A DNA stretch of 64,000 bases from Acidimicrobiales bacterium (GCA_035533095.1 DATLUM010000094.1:1-64000); one strand, 5' to 3'; shown: positions 40,387 through 50,257, counted from the first letter of the stretch. Numbers and translations are program-made. The notes: generated from the letters alone by a model not told the origin.

Positions 40387-40663
40387 GCCGCAAGTCTGGC
40401 CGATCCGCTGGCTACTCGCGGGTTGGTTCCCTGCTGGCGCAGCGTGCCGGGCGAGTGGCTATACTGACCAGCCGTCCGCAGAACCGATGTCCGCGGGTGT
40501 CCGCAGGGCCTTCCTTGACGGATCGTCCTCCCGGAGACCCCGCGGCGAAAACTAACGAGCGCTCCGCTCGGTTTTGACCGGGCGGAGCGTCCGCGTGTGA
40601 GGCGGCCGCCCTTCTTCGGGAGCGACGGTCCCCTCCGCCACGACCCACAGGAAAGAGCCAGCT
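40387..40663 (+). promoter_or_regulatory. Promoter and leader of the rplC ribosomal operon
   Basis: This 277-bp spacer holds no gene. TATACT at 40460-40465 is a good -10 candidate and would give a leader of about 190 nt. TTGACG at 40515 has no partner -10 at proper distance. The leader contains a long hairpin (40560-40589). A separate promoter is needed because rpsJ, the usual first gene, is 16 kb away. Confidence 0.5.
40560..40589 (+). promoter_or_regulatory. Leader hairpin upstream of rplC
   Basis: CGCTCCGCTCGGT (40560-40572) pairs with ACCGGGCGGAGCG (40577-40589) over 13 positions with one T-G wobble and a TTTG loop. It lies about 75 nt before the rplC start. Position and stability suggest an mRNA leader element such as an attenuator or ribosomal-protein binding site; no T-run follows it. 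Confidence 0.5.
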
Positions 40664-41311
40664 GTGCCATCGAAAGCGATCGTCGGCGAGAAAGTCGGCA
40701 TGACCCAGGTCTGGGACGACCAGAACCGCGCTGTCGCGGTGACCGTCGTGCGCGTGACCCCGGTTCGTGTCGTGCAGCTAAAGACACCGGACCGCGACGG
40801 GTACTCGGCCGTGCAGGTGACCTACGGAACCCGCAAGGCCCGCACGCTCAACAAGCCTGAAGCCGGGCACTTCGCAGCGGCCGGCGACGGCATCGACCCG
40901 GGCAGGTCCCTGGTAGAGCTGCGCGTCGCCGACACGAGCGATTACAGCGTCGGCCAGGAGCTGACCGTCGATCTGTTGGCCGCCGGCGACAAGGTTGACG
41001 TCACCGCGATCAGCAAGGGCAAGGGCTTCGCCGGCGGCATGAAGCGGCACAACTTCAAAGGACAGGGCGCCAGCCACGGTAACCACAAGCACCACCGGGC
41101 GCCTGGCTCGATCGGCGCGTGCGCCACGCCCGCCAGAGTGTTCAAGGGCACCCGGATGGCGGGCCAATACGGCTCGGCGAAGGTCACGACGCTGAACCTG
41201 GAGGTCGTGCAGGCCGATGGTGACCGCAACCTGCTGCTGCTCAAGGGTTCCGTCCCCGGTCCCCGCGGCGGGATGGTCCTCATCCGCGACGCCGTGAAGG
41301 GAGGCAACTGA
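40664..41311 (+). CDS. rplC: 50S ribosomal protein L3
   Basis: L3 (215 residues) is an early assembly protein near the peptidyl transferase centre. It starts AIVGEKVGMTQVWDDQNRAVAVT and has the basic loop GFAGGMKRHNFKGQGASHGNHKHHRAPGSIG in parts, with normal length. The start is GTG 40664 after AGGAAAGAG. It now opens the ribosomal cluster because rpsJ is far upstream. It abuts rplD (stop/start overlap). Confidence 0.97.
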   Translation: MPSKAIVGEKVGMTQVWDDQNRAVAVTVVRVTPVRVVQLKTPDRDGYSAVQVTYGTRKARTLNKPEAGHFAAAGDGIDPGRSLVELRVADTSDYSVGQELTVDLLAAGDKVDVTAISKGKGFAGGMKRHNFKGQGASHGNHKHHRAPGSIGACATPARVFKGTRMAGQYGSAKVTTLNLEVVQADGDRNLLLLKGSVPGPRGGMVLIRDAVKGGN

Positions 41312-42069
41312 TGGCGCTGACTGTCGATGTGCGCGACGTCACGGGTTCGACGACCGGGTCGGTGAACCTCGACGAGACGCTGTTCGGCATCCAGCCGAAC
41401 GTGCCCGTCATGCACCAGGTCGTGACGGCGCAGCTCGCCGCAGCTCGGTCCGGCACGCAGAGCACCAAGACCCGTGCCGAGGTCTCCGGCGGCGGCCGGA
41501 AGCCCTTCAGGCAGAAGGGAACCGGTCGCGCCCGCCAGGGTTCCGAGCGCGCCCCGCATTTCGCCGGCGGTGGCGTCGCCCTCGGGCCCAAGCCCCGCAG
41601 CTACCGCCAGCGGACGCCGAGGAAGATGGTCCAGCTGGCGCTGCGGTCTGCGTTGTCGGACCGGGCGTCGGAGGGGAAGGTCGTCGTCGTCGGGTCGTGG
41701 CCGTGGGACGTACCCAGCACCAAGGAGGCCAAGTCGGCGCTGGCCGCTCTCGGTCTGGATGGCAGGGTGCTCCTGGTGCTCTCCCGCAGCGACGAAGAGG
41801 CGTACAAGTCGTTCCGCAACCTGCCGGGGATCCAGCTGATGCTCGACGAGGAGCTCAACGCGTACGACATCCTCTGCAACGACTGGATCGTTTTCACCAG
41901 CGAGACCCTGCCCGGTGGTTCGCCCGACGGTGCGGCCGCCGGCTTGACCGGCGGATCCGCTGAAGCGGATCAACGACCGGCCGATTCCGCCAGCGCCCCC
42001 GCGCCCGCACCTTCCAGCACCGCGGCTGACAAAGCCGAACTCGAGGACGGCGAGGAGGCCGGCGAATGA
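41311..42069 (+). CDS. rplD: 50S ribosomal protein L4 with C-terminal extension
   Basis: L4 (252 residues) lines the exit tunnel. It has [32 protein letters not shown] in parts and the [19 protein letters not shown] loop. After the globular domain, about 45 residues form an Ala/Ser/Pro/Glu-rich tail (from about 205) not needed in most bacteria. In E. coli L4 represses the S10 operon; here the leader hairpin before rplC might play that role. ATGA overlap with rplW. Confidence 0.96.
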   Translation: MALTVDVRDVTGSTTGSVNLDETLFGIQPNVPVMHQVVTAQLAAARSGTQSTKTRAEVSGGGRKPFRQKGTGRARQGSERAPHFAGGGVALGPKPRSYRQRTPRKMVQLALRSALSDRASEGKVVVVGSWPWDVPSTKEAKSALAALGLDGRVLLVLSRSDEEAYKSFRNLPGIQLMLDEELNAYDILCNDWIVFTSETLPGGSPDGAAAGLTGGSAEADQRPADSASAPAPAPSSTAADKAELEDGEEAGE

Positions 42070-42365
42070 GCGGCGACCCACGCGACGTGATCATCAGACC
42101 GGTGGTCTCGGAGAAGTCGTACGCCCTGCTGGACCAGGGTGTGTACACGTTCGTCGTCCGCCCGGATGCCAACAAGATCGAGATTCGCCACGCCGTCGAG
42201 AGCATCTTCGGCGTCAACGTGGTCAAGGTCAACACGTTGAACCGCCCCGGCAAGCGCAAGCGCAACCGCCGGATGCAGACCTTCGGCAGGCGCGCGGACA
42301 CCAAGCGCGCAATCGTGACCCTGGCGTCCGGGCAGTCGATCCCGATCTTCGAGGGGAACAGCTGA
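42066..42365 (+). CDS. rplW: 50S ribosomal protein L23
   Basis: L23 (99 residues) sits at the tunnel exit and docks trigger factor and SRP. It shows [50 protein letters not shown] and the basic [14 protein letters not shown] loop. Its end overlaps the rplB start by one base. Confidence 0.96.
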   Translation: MSGDPRDVIIRPVVSEKSYALLDQGVYTFVVRPDANKIEIRHAVESIFGVNVVKVNTLNRPGKRKRNRRMQTFGRRADTKRAIVTLASGQSIPIFEGNS

Positions 42366-43201
42366 TGCCTCTTCGCAAGCGCAAGCCGACGAGTGCGGGC
42401 CGTCGTTTCCAGACGGTTTCGGACTTCCAGGAGATCACCAAGACAAAGCCGGAGAGGAGCCTCCTCGCCCCCAAGCCGGGCACCGGAGGGCGCAATGCCT
42501 ACGGCCGCAAGACGGCGCGCCACCGCGGCGGCGGTCACAAGCAGCAGTACCGGATCATCGACTTCAAGCGCACCAAGGACGGTGTGCCGGCGACGGTTGC
42601 GGCCATCGAATACGACCCCAACCGCAACGCACGGATCGCGCTGCTCCACTACCACGACGGCGAGAAGCGCTACATCCTCGCCCCGTCGAAGGTGACCGTC
42701 GGCGACGTCCTGCAGAGCGGGCAGGGTGCTGACATCCGCCCGGGCAACGCCCTGCCGATGCGTTACATCCCCGTGGGTTCGGTCGTGCACAACGTCGAAC
42801 TGAAGCCGGGCGGCGGCGGCAAGATCGCCCGTGGCGCCGGCATGAGCGTTCAGCTCGTGGCAAAAGAGGGCGCCTACGCGACCCTCAGGCTCCCATCCAC
42901 CGAAATGCGCCGCGTGCCGATCGACTGTAGGGCGACGCTCGGCGAGGTCGGCAACGCAGAAGCCGAGCTGGTGAGCATCGGCAAGGCTGGACGCAACCGC
43001 TGGAAGGGCGTGCGGCCGCAGACTCGCGGCGTCGCCATGAACCCTGTCGACCACCCCCTCGGTGGTGGCGAGGGCAAGAGCTCCGGCGGCCGCCATCCCG
43101 TTTCGCCGTGGGGCAAGCCCGAAGGTCGTACCCGCGACCGCACCAAGCCGTCCGAGAAGCTCATCGTCCGCCGCCGGCGCACGCGCGGCGCCCGGAGGTA
43201 G
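42365..43201 (+). CDS. rplB: 50S ribosomal protein L2
   Basis: L2 (278 residues) binds 23S rRNA at the peptidyl transferase region and is needed for subunit association. It contains [34 protein letters not shown], and the conserved functional stretch [22 protein letters not shown] with its universally conserved His. It ends in a basic [10 protein letters not shown] tail. Length is typical. Confidence 0.98.
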   Translation: MPLRKRKPTSAGRRFQTVSDFQEITKTKPERSLLAPKPGTGGRNAYGRKTARHRGGGHKQQYRIIDFKRTKDGVPATVAAIEYDPNRNARIALLHYHDGEKRYILAPSKVTVGDVLQSGQGADIRPGNALPMRYIPVGSVVHNVELKPGGGGKIARGAGMSVQLVAKEGAYATLRLPSTEMRRVPIDCRATLGEVGNAEAELVSIGKAGRNRWKGVRPQTRGVAMNPVDHPLGGGEGKSSGGRHPVSPWGKPEGRTRDRTKPSEKLIVRRRRTRGARR

Positions 43202-43207
43202 ACGTAG

Positions 43208-43486
43208 ATGCCGCGTAGCCTGAAGAAGGGTCCGTTCGTGGACGACCACCTGCTGAAGAAGGTGGACGACCTCAACTCCCGCAACGAGAAGCGGGTGATC
43301 AAGACCTGGTCCCGTCGTTCGACGATCATCCCGGACATGGTCGGCCACACCGTCGCCGTCCACGACGGCCGCAAGCACGTGCCCGTCTACATCACCGAGT
43401 CCATGGTCGGCCACAAGCTCGGCGAGTTCGCCCCCACCCGCACGTTCCGCTACCACGCGGGGCAAGAGAGGCAGGGGAGGCGCTGA
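43208..43486 (+). CDS. rpsS: 30S ribosomal protein S19
   Basis: S19 (92 residues) forms intersubunit bridge B1 with S13 in the 30S head. The sequence is [37 protein letters not shown] and [16 protein letters not shown], all family hallmarks. It lies six bases after rplB, and its stop overlaps the rplV start (TGATG). Confidence 0.97.
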   Translation: MPRSLKKGPFVDDHLLKKVDDLNSRNEKRVIKTWSRRSTIIPDMVGHTVAVHDGRKHVPVYITESMVGHKLGEFAPTRTFRYHAGQERQGRR

Positions 43487-44277
43487 TGCCTGGTCTCAAG
43501 ACCAACGAGCGCGAAGGCACCCGCGCGGTTCTGCGCCACGCCCGCCTATCTCCGTACAAGGTTCGCGAGGTCCTGGATCTCGTGCGCGGCAAGCCGGTGC
43601 ACGAGGCCGAGGACATCCTCCGCTTCTCGGACCGCGACGCCGCCATCGTCGTGGGCAAGGTTCTCCGCTCGGCGGTCTCGAACGCCGAGAACAACGACGA
43701 GCTCGATCCAGAAGAGCTCTTCGTCTCGGCCTGCTACGCGGATGAGGGGACGACCATCAAGAGGTGGCGCCCGCGTGCCCGCGGCCGGGCCACCCGCATC
43801 CGCAAGCGCACCAGCCACATCACGGTCATCGTCAGCCGGCTCCCCGAAAGGGAGTTGCAGAGGCTGCAGGCACGCCGGCGTGCGGAGCAGCTCGCGCAGC
43901 GCGCCCGACGGGTTGCCGGCGCACGGCGGGCGGAGGGCGACACCCGTAGCCGCGCGCAACGGCGTGCCGGGGTGTCGGTGGAAGAGCTTGAAGCCGAATC
44001 GGAAGTCGAATCCGCAGACACCGCAGCGATTTCCGAAGTCGAATCCGCAGATGCCACGACCGATCGTCCCGCCGAGGGCGGACAACGATCAGCCGAAGCG
44101 GTCTCCGGCTCCGACTCCGAGGACTCCAGCCCCTCGGCTGTGGACGTCGAAGGTGAGGCGGAAGTCGGTGAACCGACTGAGGCGATGGTGGAAGAGGCGG
44201 AAGAAGCCGCCGACGCGACGACTGATGAGACCGACACGACGGATGAAGCTGAGGCTGATGATGAGGATAAGAAGTAG
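43486..44277 (+). CDS. rplV: 50S ribosomal protein L22 with long acidic C-terminal tail
   Basis: L22 lines the exit tunnel with a beta hairpin. Residues about 1-120 are the normal protein (ARLSPYKVREVLDLVRGKP; KRWRPRARGRATRIRKRTSHI). The remaining ~140 residues are an added tail, first Arg/Ala-rich, then strongly acidic and rich in Glu, Asp, Ser, Ala and Thr. The tail includes an 11-codon duplication (EVESAD repeated; 44002-44018 and 44035-44051). Total length is 263 against about 110-130 in most bacteria. It would extend from the ribosome surface; its role is unknown. Confidence 0.95.
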   Translation: MPGLKTNEREGTRAVLRHARLSPYKVREVLDLVRGKPVHEAEDILRFSDRDAAIVVGKVLRSAVSNAENNDELDPEELFVSACYADEGTTIKRWRPRARGRATRIRKRTSHITVIVSRLPERELQRLQARRRAEQLAQRARRVAGARRAEGDTRSRAQRRAGVSVEELEAESEVESADTAAISEVESADATTDRPAEGGQRSAEAVSGSDSEDSSPSAVDVEGEAEVGEPTEAMVEEAEEAADATTDETDTTDEAEADDEDKK

Positions 44278-45216
44278 ATGGGCCAGAAAGTAAATCCGTA
44301 CGGTTTCCGTCTCGGCGTCACCACCGACTGGAAGTCACGTTGGTTCAACGACCGTGAGTACAAGGAGTACCTCCTCGAAGACTGGAAGATCCGCGATTAC
44401 CTGATGGGCCAGCTCGAAAGGGCTGCCGTCAGCAGGATCGAGATCGAGCGCACCCGGGACCGGCTTCGGATCGACGTCCACACCGCGAGGCCGGGCATCG
44501 TCATCGGGCGCCGTGGTGCCGAGGCCGACCGGCTTCGTACCAAGCTCGCCGAGATCACCAAGAACCCCAAGGTGCAACTCAACATCCAGGAGATCAAGCA
44601 GCCCGAGCTCGACGCCGCTCTCATGGCGCAGGGGATCGCGGACCAGCTGACCGGGCGGGTGAGCTTCCGCCGGGCGATGAAGCGCACCGTGCAGACGGTA
44701 CAGAAGGCGGGAGCGCTCGGGATCCGGGTGCAGTGCGCCGGCCGCCTCGGCGGCTCGGAGATGTCGCGCCGCGAGTTCTACCGCGAGGGCCGCGTCCCGC
44801 TGCACACGTTGAGGGCGGACATCGACTACGGGTTCCGCGAGGCCCGCACCACATACGGCCGCATCGGCGTGAAGGTCTGGATCTACAAGGGCGACATCCT
44901 CCCCTACAAGACCTCGGCCGAGGAGAAGATCTCGCGCGAGGCGGCCATGGCCGTCGGCGAGACCTCCGGCCAGAGCCGTCCCCGCCGGGTGATCAGCGCC
45001 GGCGGAGGCCGGCGCCGTCCTGATCTGGGCGAGCCGGGTTCGGGTGGAGTGCCCGGCGTGGCCGAGACCGCCCAAGCGGAGCAGGAGATCGACGAGAACC
45101 GACCGATCGTGGAGGTCGACCCCGAGCTCGAGCGCCTTCTCGCTGAGGAGGAGGACATCGAGCGCCGCACCCGGGGCGAGCACCACGAGACACCGCATTT
45201 CCCGAAGGACGCTTGA
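44278..45216 (+). CDS. rpsC: 30S ribosomal protein S3 with acidic C-terminal extension
   Basis: S3 (312 residues) forms part of the mRNA entry channel. It begins [20 protein letters not shown] and has the KH domain [16 protein letters not shown] and [21 protein letters not shown]. The core ends near residue 215. The rest is a Gly/Arg patch followed by a Glu-rich tail ([26 protein letters not shown] in parts). It starts directly after the rplV stop. Confidence 0.97.
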   Translation: MGQKVNPYGFRLGVTTDWKSRWFNDREYKEYLLEDWKIRDYLMGQLERAAVSRIEIERTRDRLRIDVHTARPGIVIGRRGAEADRLRTKLAEITKNPKVQLNIQEIKQPELDAALMAQGIADQLTGRVSFRRAMKRTVQTVQKAGALGIRVQCAGRLGGSEMSRREFYREGRVPLHTLRADIDYGFREARTTYGRIGVKVWIYKGDILPYKTSAEEKISREAAMAVGETSGQSRPRRVISAGGGRRRPDLGEPGSGGVPGVAETAQAEQEIDENRPIVEVDPELERLLAEEEDIERRTRGEHHETPHFPKDA

Positions 45217-45220
45217 GCCC

Positions 45221-45652
45221 ATGCTGATGCCGCGCAAAGTCAAGCACCGCAAGGTCCAGCGTGGTCGCATGACCGGCCAGGCCAAGGGAGGCACCGTCGT
45301 CACCTTCGGCGACTACGGCATCCAGGCCCTCGAGCCGGGTTGGATCACCGCTCGCCAGATCGAGGCCGCCCGTATCGCGATGACCCGCCACGTCAAGCGT
45401 GGTGGGAAGGTCTGGATCCGGGTCTTCCCGGACAAGCCGGTGACCGCCAAGCCTGCCGAGACCCGCATGGGTTCCGGCAAGGGCAACCCAGAGTTCTGGG
45501 TAGCGGTTGTGAAGCCGGGCAGGATCCTCTTCGAGCTCGGCGGCGTCAACGAGGCGCTCGGCCGGGCCGCTATGGAGCGGGCGATACAGAAGCTGCCGAT
45601 CAAGGCACGCTTCGTCGTGCGGGCCCAGCAGGAGGAGGTTGAGGTCGGATGA
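45221..45652 (+). CDS. rplP: 50S ribosomal protein L16
   Basis: L16 (143 residues) contacts the A-site tRNA elbow. It has [62 protein letters not shown] in parts and [16 protein letters not shown]. The ATG at 45221 fits the conserved N-terminus and is 4 bp after rpsC; the longer frame overlaps rpsC. ATGA overlap with rpmC. Confidence 0.97.
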   Translation: MLMPRKVKHRKVQRGRMTGQAKGGTVVTFGDYGIQALEPGWITARQIEAARIAMTRHVKRGGKVWIRVFPDKPVTAKPAETRMGSGKGNPEFWVAVVKPGRILFELGGVNEALGRAAMERAIQKLPIKARFVVRAQQEEVEVG

Positions 45653-45882
45653 CCAAGGCCAAGGAACTGCGTGAGCTCAACATGGGTGACCTCGAGCAGA
45701 AGCTCGTCGAGTCGAAGCACGAGCTCTTCAACCTGCGTTTCCAGCTCGCGACCGGGAAGCAGGACAACTCGGCGCGGCTCGGCCAGGTTCGCCGTGAACT
45801 TGCCCGCATCGCCACCATTCTCAGGGAGCGCGAGATCGAAGAGGCCGAGGCCGCCGAGGCCGCAGGCGAGGTGAGGGACTGA
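45649..45882 (+). CDS. rpmC: 50S ribosomal protein L29
   Basis: L29 (77 residues) lies near the tunnel exit next to L23. It shows the two-helix hairpin [36 protein letters not shown] in parts and ends with a Glu/Ala-rich helix. Start and stop overlap both neighbours. Confidence 0.94.
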   Translation: MTKAKELRELNMGDLEQKLVESKHELFNLRFQLATGKQDNSARLGQVRRELARIATILREREIEEAEAAEAAGEVRD

Positions 45883-46169
45883 TGGCAACCGAAAACACCA
45901 CCGGAGCCGGCGAAGGCCGGGCCAACCGCCGCAAGGTTCGCGAGGGCCTCGTCCAGTCGGTGAACATGGACAAGACCGCCGTGATCGGCGTCATCGAGCG
46001 GGTGCGCCACCCCCGTTACGCGAAGACGGTTCAGCGCACCAAGCGCCTGTACGCGCACGACGAGGCCAACGATCTGCGCGTCGGCGACCGCGTCCGAGTC
46101 GTGGAGACGCGGCCTTTGTCGAAGCTGAAGCGCTGGCGCGTGATCGAAGTCCTGGAGAGGGCCAAGTGA
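45882..46169 (+). CDS. rpsQ: 30S ribosomal protein S17
   Basis: S17 (95 residues) binds 16S rRNA early in assembly through an OB fold. It has [42 protein letters not shown] and [20 protein letters not shown]. It overlaps the rplN start (last four bases). Confidence 0.96.
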   Translation: MATENTTGAGEGRANRRKVREGLVQSVNMDKTAVIGVIERVRHPRYAKTVQRTKRLYAHDEANDLRVGDRVRVVETRPLSKLKRWRVIEVLERAK

Positions 46170-46534
46170 TCCAGCAAGAGAGCAGGCTCCGCGTCGCGGA
46201 CAACTCTGGCGCCAAAGAGGTCCTCTGCATCAAGGTCCTCGGAGGCTCGAGGCGGCGCTACGCCTCCATCGGCGACGTGTTCGTCGCAGCGGTCAAGGAT
46301 GCCATCCCCGGTGCCAACGTGAAGAAGGGCGACGTCGTGAAGTGCGTCGTCGTGCGCACCAAGAAGGAGAAGCGCCGCCCGGACGGCAGCTACATCCGCT
46401 TCGACGAGAACGCGGCCGTGCTCATCAACGACCAGCAGCAGCCCCGCGGCACCCGCATCTTCGGGCCCGTCGGGCGCGAGCTCCGGGACAAGCGCTTCAT
46501 GAGGATCATCTCGCTCGCTCCGGAGGTTCTGTGA
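46166..46534 (+). CDS. rplN: 50S ribosomal protein L14
   Basis: L14 (122 residues) contributes to intersubunit bridges. It begins [27 protein letters not shown] and contains [29 protein letters not shown] in parts, at full length. It starts at GTG 46166 within the rpsQ end. Confidence 0.97.
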   Translation: MIQQESRLRVADNSGAKEVLCIKVLGGSRRRYASIGDVFVAAVKDAIPGANVKKGDVVKCVVVRTKKEKRRPDGSYIRFDENAAVLINDQQQPRGTRIFGPVGRELRDKRFMRIISLAPEVL

Positions 46535-46839
46535 TGCGCATCCGCAAAGGCGACCAAGTCGAGGTGTTGACCGGCAAGGACCGCACCAAGCGCGGTGTGG
46601 TCATGCGCGTCCTCGCCAAGGAGGACAAGGTCATCGTCGAGGGTGTCAACGTCGCCAAGAAGCACCAGCGGCAGACGCAGGTGCGGGTGAAGGGCGGCAT
46701 CATCGACAAGGACATGCCGATCCACACCTCGGCCGTGGCACTCGTGTGCCCGAAGGACGGGGCGGTGCGCACCGGCTCTCAGATCAAGGACGACGGCACC
46801 AAGGTGCGGGTCTGCAAGCGCTGCGGGAGGGAGCTCTGA
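46534..46839 (+). CDS. rplX: 50S ribosomal protein L24
   Basis: L24 (101 residues) is an early assembly initiator with a KOW motif: [32 protein letters not shown] and a late zinc-ribbon-like [15 protein letters not shown] pair follow. The ATG at 46534 overlaps the rplN stop; the longer frame upstream is a shadow of rplN. Confidence 0.96.
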   Translation: MRIRKGDQVEVLTGKDRTKRGVVMRVLAKEDKVIVEGVNVAKKHQRQTQVRVKGGIIDKDMPIHTSAVALVCPKDGAVRTGSQIKDDGTKVRVCKRCGREL

Positions 46840-47408
46840 TGGCGACAGCCACCGCCGAGCGGCCGCGGCTCAAGGTCCGCTACGACACCGAGATCCGTGC
46901 CCAGCTTCAGCGCGATCTGGGGCTGCCGAACGTGATGCTCGTGCCGCGCATGGAGAAGATCGTGATCAACATAGGCGTCGGCCGGGCAACACAGCAGGCG
47001 TCGCTCCTCGAAGGCGCGGTTCGCGATCTCACGATCATCAGTGGGCAGAAGCCCCTGATCACCCGTGCGAAGAGGTCCATCGCCGGCTTCAAGCTGCGGG
47101 AGGGCAACGCCATCGGTTGCAAGGTCACCCTGCGCGGCGACCGCATGTGGGAGTTCTTCGACAGGCTCGTAAGCCTGGCGATCCCCCGTATCCGCGACTT
47201 CCGTGGTCTTTCTCCCAAGGGATTCGACGGGCGCGGGAACTACACGTTCGGCGTCACCGAGCAGCTCATCTTCCCGGAGATCGACTACGACAAGGTCGAC
47301 ATTCCCAGGGGCATGGACATCACGATCGTCACGACCGCTCGTGACAACGCGGAGGGCAAGGCATTGCTCGACGCGTTCGGCTTCCCGTTCCGCCGAGACG
47401 GCAACTAG
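46839..47408 (+). CDS. rplE: 50S ribosomal protein L5
   Basis: L5 (189 residues) binds 5S rRNA and forms bridge B1b. It has [46 protein letters not shown] in parts, and [25 protein letters not shown]. The ATG at 46839 overlaps the rplX stop. Confidence 0.97.
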   Translation: MATATAERPRLKVRYDTEIRAQLQRDLGLPNVMLVPRMEKIVINIGVGRATQQASLLEGAVRDLTIISGQKPLITRAKRSIAGFKLREGNAIGCKVTLRGDRMWEFFDRLVSLAIPRIRDFRGLSPKGFDGRGNYTFGVTEQLIFPEIDYDKVDIPRGMDITIVTTARDNAEGKALLDAFGFPFRRDGN

Positions 47409-47430
47409 CAGAGAAGGCAAGCAGACACAT

Positions 47431-47616
47431 ATGGCCAAGAAGGCTCTCATCATCAAGGCGCAGCGCAAGCCGAAGTTCAAGGTCCGCGCGTACACACGCT
47501 GCGGGCGTTGCGGACGGCCGCACTCGGTCTTCCGCAAGTTTGGCCTGTGCCGCATCTGCCTTCGCGAGCTGGTACATGCCGGCGAGGTTCCGGGCGTGAC
47601 CAAGGCGAGCTGGTAG
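47431..47616 (+). CDS. rpsZ: 30S ribosomal protein S14, zinc-binding type
   Basis: S14 type Z (61 residues) sits in the 30S head. It shows [20 protein letters not shown] and the zinc ligands CGRCGRP and CRICLRE (two CxxC pairs), so it is the short zinc (C+) form. A GAGAAGG site lies upstream. The longer frame that includes it is a shadow over rplE. Confidence 0.96.
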   Translation: MAKKALIIKAQRKPKFKVRAYTRCGRCGRPHSVFRKFGLCRICLRELVHAGEVPGVTKASW

Positions 47617-47630
47617 GGGGTGGTGGCGCG

Positions 47631-48035
47631 ATGACCATGACTGACCCGATCGCCGACATGCTCACACGCATCCGCAACGCCAACGTGGCGATGCACGACA
47701 CGGTGCGCATGCCCTCGTCGAAGCTCAAGGAGGCCCTCGCCGCTGTCCTCGTCAAGGAGGGCTACATCGAGGACTTCTCCGTGACCGAGGCGGGGGAGCG
47801 GCCAGGCCGCATCCTCGAGATCCAGATGAAATACACCAAGGACCGTGCCCGGACCATCTCGGGCGTGCGGCGCATCTCCAAGCCTGGGCTTCGGGTCTAC
47901 ACCGCGGCCGACAAGCTGCCGCGCGTCCTGGGCGGCCTGGGGGTGGCAGTCCTTTCGACCAGCCAGGGGCTCATGTCCGACCGCGAGGCGCGCCAGCGCC
48001 GCGTCGGCGGCGAGATCCTCTGCTACGTGTGGTAA
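47631..48035 (+). CDS. rpsH: 30S ribosomal protein S8
   Basis: S8 (134 residues) binds the central domain of 16S rRNA and in E. coli represses the spc operon. It has [55 protein letters not shown] in parts, and the C-terminal GGEILCYVW. An AGGGGGTGGTGG ribosome site precedes the ATG at 47631. Confidence 0.97.
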   Translation: MTMTDPIADMLTRIRNANVAMHDTVRMPSSKLKEALAAVLVKEGYIEDFSVTEAGERPGRILEIQMKYTKDRARTISGVRRISKPGLRVYTAADKLPRVLGGLGVAVLSTSQGLMSDREARQRRVGGEILCYVW

Positions 48036-48051
48036 GGGCGAGGAGCGAGGA

Positions 48052-48591
48052 ATGTCACGTATCGGACGTGCACCGATAACCGTCCCTTCGGATGTCGAGA
48101 TCACCATCGCGGAGCGGAACCTGACGGTGAAGGGACCCAAGGGCAGCCTCGCCAGGTCGATCCCCGGCGACATCACCGTCCGCCGGGAGGACTCGACGAT
48201 CCTGGTCGAGCGCCCCAACGACGAGCGCCAGAACCGCGCCCTTCACGGGCTGACACGCAGCTTGGTCAACAACATGGTCGTCGGGGTCACCGACGGGTTC
48301 AACAAGGACCTCGAGATCGTCGGCGTCGGCTACCGCGCCATCGCGCGCGGAGCGAACCAGATCGAGCTGGCGTTGGGATTCAGCCACCCGGTCGTAGTGG
48401 ACGCGCCTGACGGCATCACGTTCGAGGTGCCCCAGCCGACCCGCATCACGGTGCGCGGAATCGACAAGGAGCTCGTCGGGCAGGTGGCCGCGAACATCCG
48501 CAAGATCCGCAAACCCGAGCCCTACAAGGGCAAGGGTGTCCGTTACGCCGGCGAGCGGGTCATCCGCAAGGCCGGAAAGGCCGCCAAATGA
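48052..48591 (+). CDS. rplF: 50S ribosomal protein L6
   Basis: L6 (179 residues) lies at the base of the P-stalk near the sarcin-ricin loop. It has [44 protein letters not shown] and [16 protein letters not shown]. The ATG at 48052 follows GAGGAGCGAGG. It overlaps the rplR start by 4 bp. Confidence 0.97.
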   Translation: MSRIGRAPITVPSDVEITIAERNLTVKGPKGSLARSIPGDITVRREDSTILVERPNDERQNRALHGLTRSLVNNMVVGVTDGFNKDLEIVGVGYRAIARGANQIELALGFSHPVVVDAPDGITFEVPQPTRITVRGIDKELVGQVAANIRKIRKPEPYKGKGVRYAGERVIRKAGKAAK

Positions 48592-48959
48592 GCACTTCTA
48601 CCAACGACAAGCAGACCGCACGGGCACGGCGGCACTACCGGGTCCGCAAGAAGGTGGCCGGCACCGCCGAGCGCCCTCGCCTCGCTGTGTTCCGTTCCAA
48701 CAAGCACATCACCGCCCAGGTCATCGACGACCGGTCCGGCCGCACGCTCGCGGCTGCGTCGACCGTCGAGAAGGACCTGCGCGGGTCCGCATCCGGCACC
48801 GGCAACAAGGCCGCAGCGACCACCGTCGGCCGCCTCGTCGCCGAGCGTGCGAAGGCCGCGGGAGTCACGGCCGTCGTGTTCGACCGAGGCGGTTTCCTAT
48901 ACCACGGCCGGGTGGCCGCCGTCGCAGACGCGGCCCGCGAGGCCGGACTGGAGTTCTAG
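48588..48959 (+). CDS. rplR: 50S ribosomal protein L18
   Basis: L18 (123 residues) binds 5S rRNA with L5. It has [35 protein letters not shown] in parts and ends with the [26 protein letters not shown] region characteristic of the family. Confidence 0.96.
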   Translation: MSTSTNDKQTARARRHYRVRKKVAGTAERPRLAVFRSNKHITAQVIDDRSGRTLAAASTVEKDLRGSASGTGNKAAATTVGRLVAERAKAAGVTAVVFDRGGFLYHGRVAAVADAAREAGLEF

Positions 48960-48966
48960 ATCAGAT

Positions 48967-49518
48967 ATGCCCGCTGACCAGCAGTACGAAGACCGCACGA
49001 TCAAAGTGAACCGGGTGGCGAAGGTCGTCAAAGGCGGCCGTCGTTTCTCGTTCGCCGCGCTCATGGTCATCGGTGACGGCAACGGCACCGTCGGCCTCGG
49101 CTACGGCAAGGCCAAGGAGGCCGGCCTCGCGGTGCAGAAAGGCATCGAGGAGGCCAAGAAGAACCTCTTCACCGTCCCCCTCGCAGGCGGCACCATCACG
49201 CATCCCGTGCTCGGAGCGGCCGGCGCGGGGCGGGTGCTGTTGAAGCCCGCCGCTCCCGGCACCGGGGTCATCGCCGGCGGAGCGGCCCGGGCGATCCTCG
49301 AGATGGCGGGGATCCACGACATCCTGGCGAAATCGTTGGGTTCGTCGAACAGCATCAACGTCGCACAGGCCACCGTCGCAGGTCTGCGCGCCCTCAAGCG
49401 CCCCGACGAGGTCGCGAAGCTGCGCGGCAAGTCCCCCGAGGAGATCACGCCGGCTGGGTTGTGGCGTGCCTACAAAGAGACCCAGCGCGGCCCTCACGTC
49501 CCTGACGAGGTGGCGTGA
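48967..49518 (+). CDS. rpsE: 30S ribosomal protein S5
   Basis: S5 (183 residues) contributes to decoding fidelity and mRNA entry. It has [25 protein letters not shown] in parts, [41 protein letters not shown] and [14 protein letters not shown]. The ATG at 48967 gives the normal N-terminus; an earlier frame shadows rplR. Confidence 0.97.
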   Translation: MPADQQYEDRTIKVNRVAKVVKGGRRFSFAALMVIGDGNGTVGLGYGKAKEAGLAVQKGIEEAKKNLFTVPLAGGTITHPVLGAAGAGRVLLKPAAPGTGVIAGGAARAILEMAGIHDILAKSLGSSNSINVAQATVAGLRALKRPDEVAKLRGKSPEEITPAGLWRAYKETQRGPHVPDEVA

Positions 49519-49772
49519 TGGCACCCGCTTCGAAGACGGCCACTAGCGGTGCCACCGCCGCGGGCCTGACTGTCACGCAGGTGAAGTCGTCGATCGGCAG
49601 CAAGCCGAAGCACCGCGGCACCCTCCGGGCGCTCGGCCTTCACGGGATCGGCACCACCAACACGCTCCCGGACCGGCCGGAGATCCGTGGCATGATCGCC
49701 CGGGTCCCGCACCTGATCAGCGTCGAGGAGACGGCCGCCGGCGGGGATTCGGGCGGGAAGGAGAAGCAATGA
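49518..49772 (+). CDS. rpmD: 50S ribosomal protein L30
   Basis: L30 (84 residues) has LTVTQVKSSIGSKPKHRGTLRALGLHGIGTTNTLPD in parts and IRGMIARVPHLISVEE, the family pattern. About 15 extra N-terminal residues and a Gly/Ser/Lys C-terminal tail make it longer than the usual 60. The ATG at 49518 overlaps the rpsE stop. Confidence 0.95.
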   Translation: MAPASKTATSGATAAGLTVTQVKSSIGSKPKHRGTLRALGLHGIGTTNTLPDRPEIRGMIARVPHLISVEETAAGGDSGGKEKQ

Positions 49773-50257
49773 AGGTTCACGACCTCGCACCCGCACCAGG
49801 GTCCACCCGCCGGCGCCGGCGGGTCGGCCGCGGCATCGCCGGCAAAGGCGGCAAGACCGCCGGCCGCGGCACCAAGGGCCAGGGCGCCCGCGACACCGTC
49901 AAGCCTGGTTTCGAAGGCGGTCAGCTCCCCCTCACCCAGCGGATCCCCAAGCTGAAGGGCTTCAAGAACCCCTTCCGCGTGGAGTACAACGTGATCAACC
50001 TCGATACGCTCGAAGGCTTCCAGGGCGACACGGTGAGCCCCGAGACGTTGCGCGCCGCCGGGCTGGTGCACAAGCACGGGCTGGTCAAGGTTCTCGGCCG
50101 CGGCGAGCTGACCCGGAAGCTGACGGTGTCGGCGCACGCCTTCTCCAAGAGCGCCGTGTCGGCGATCGAGTCGGCGGGCGGGACGACGTCGGTGCTCCCG
50201 CCGCCCTTCGGCCACGGGCGCCCGCCTGCCAAGGGGAACGCTCTCACCAACCGGTAG
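49769..50257 (+). CDS. rplO: 50S ribosomal protein L15
   Basis: L15 (162 residues) binds 23S rRNA late in assembly. It starts MKVHDLAPAPGSTRRRRRVGRG and has the Gly-rich KTAGRGTKGQGARD and FEGGQLPLTQRIPKLKGFKN segments. It overlaps rpmD by 4 bp. A 113-bp spacer with an imperfect GGGCGGG/CCTGCCC hairpin (near 50310-50330) separates it from secY. Confidence 0.96.
   Translation: MKVHDLAPAPGSTRRRRRVGRGIAGKGGKTAGRGTKGQGARDTVKPGFEGGQLPLTQRIPKLKGFKNPFRVEYNVINLDTLEGFQGDTVSPETLRAAGLVHKHGLVKVLGRGELTRKLTVSAHAFSKSAVSAIESAGGTTSVLPPPFGHGRPPAKGNALTNR

Noticed and set aside
40400-40660. A fourth att copy before rplC
   Set aside because: No GATCAAGAT core or GTGCAACTACGG arm is present, so the lipid operon cannot be assigned to the same element family.
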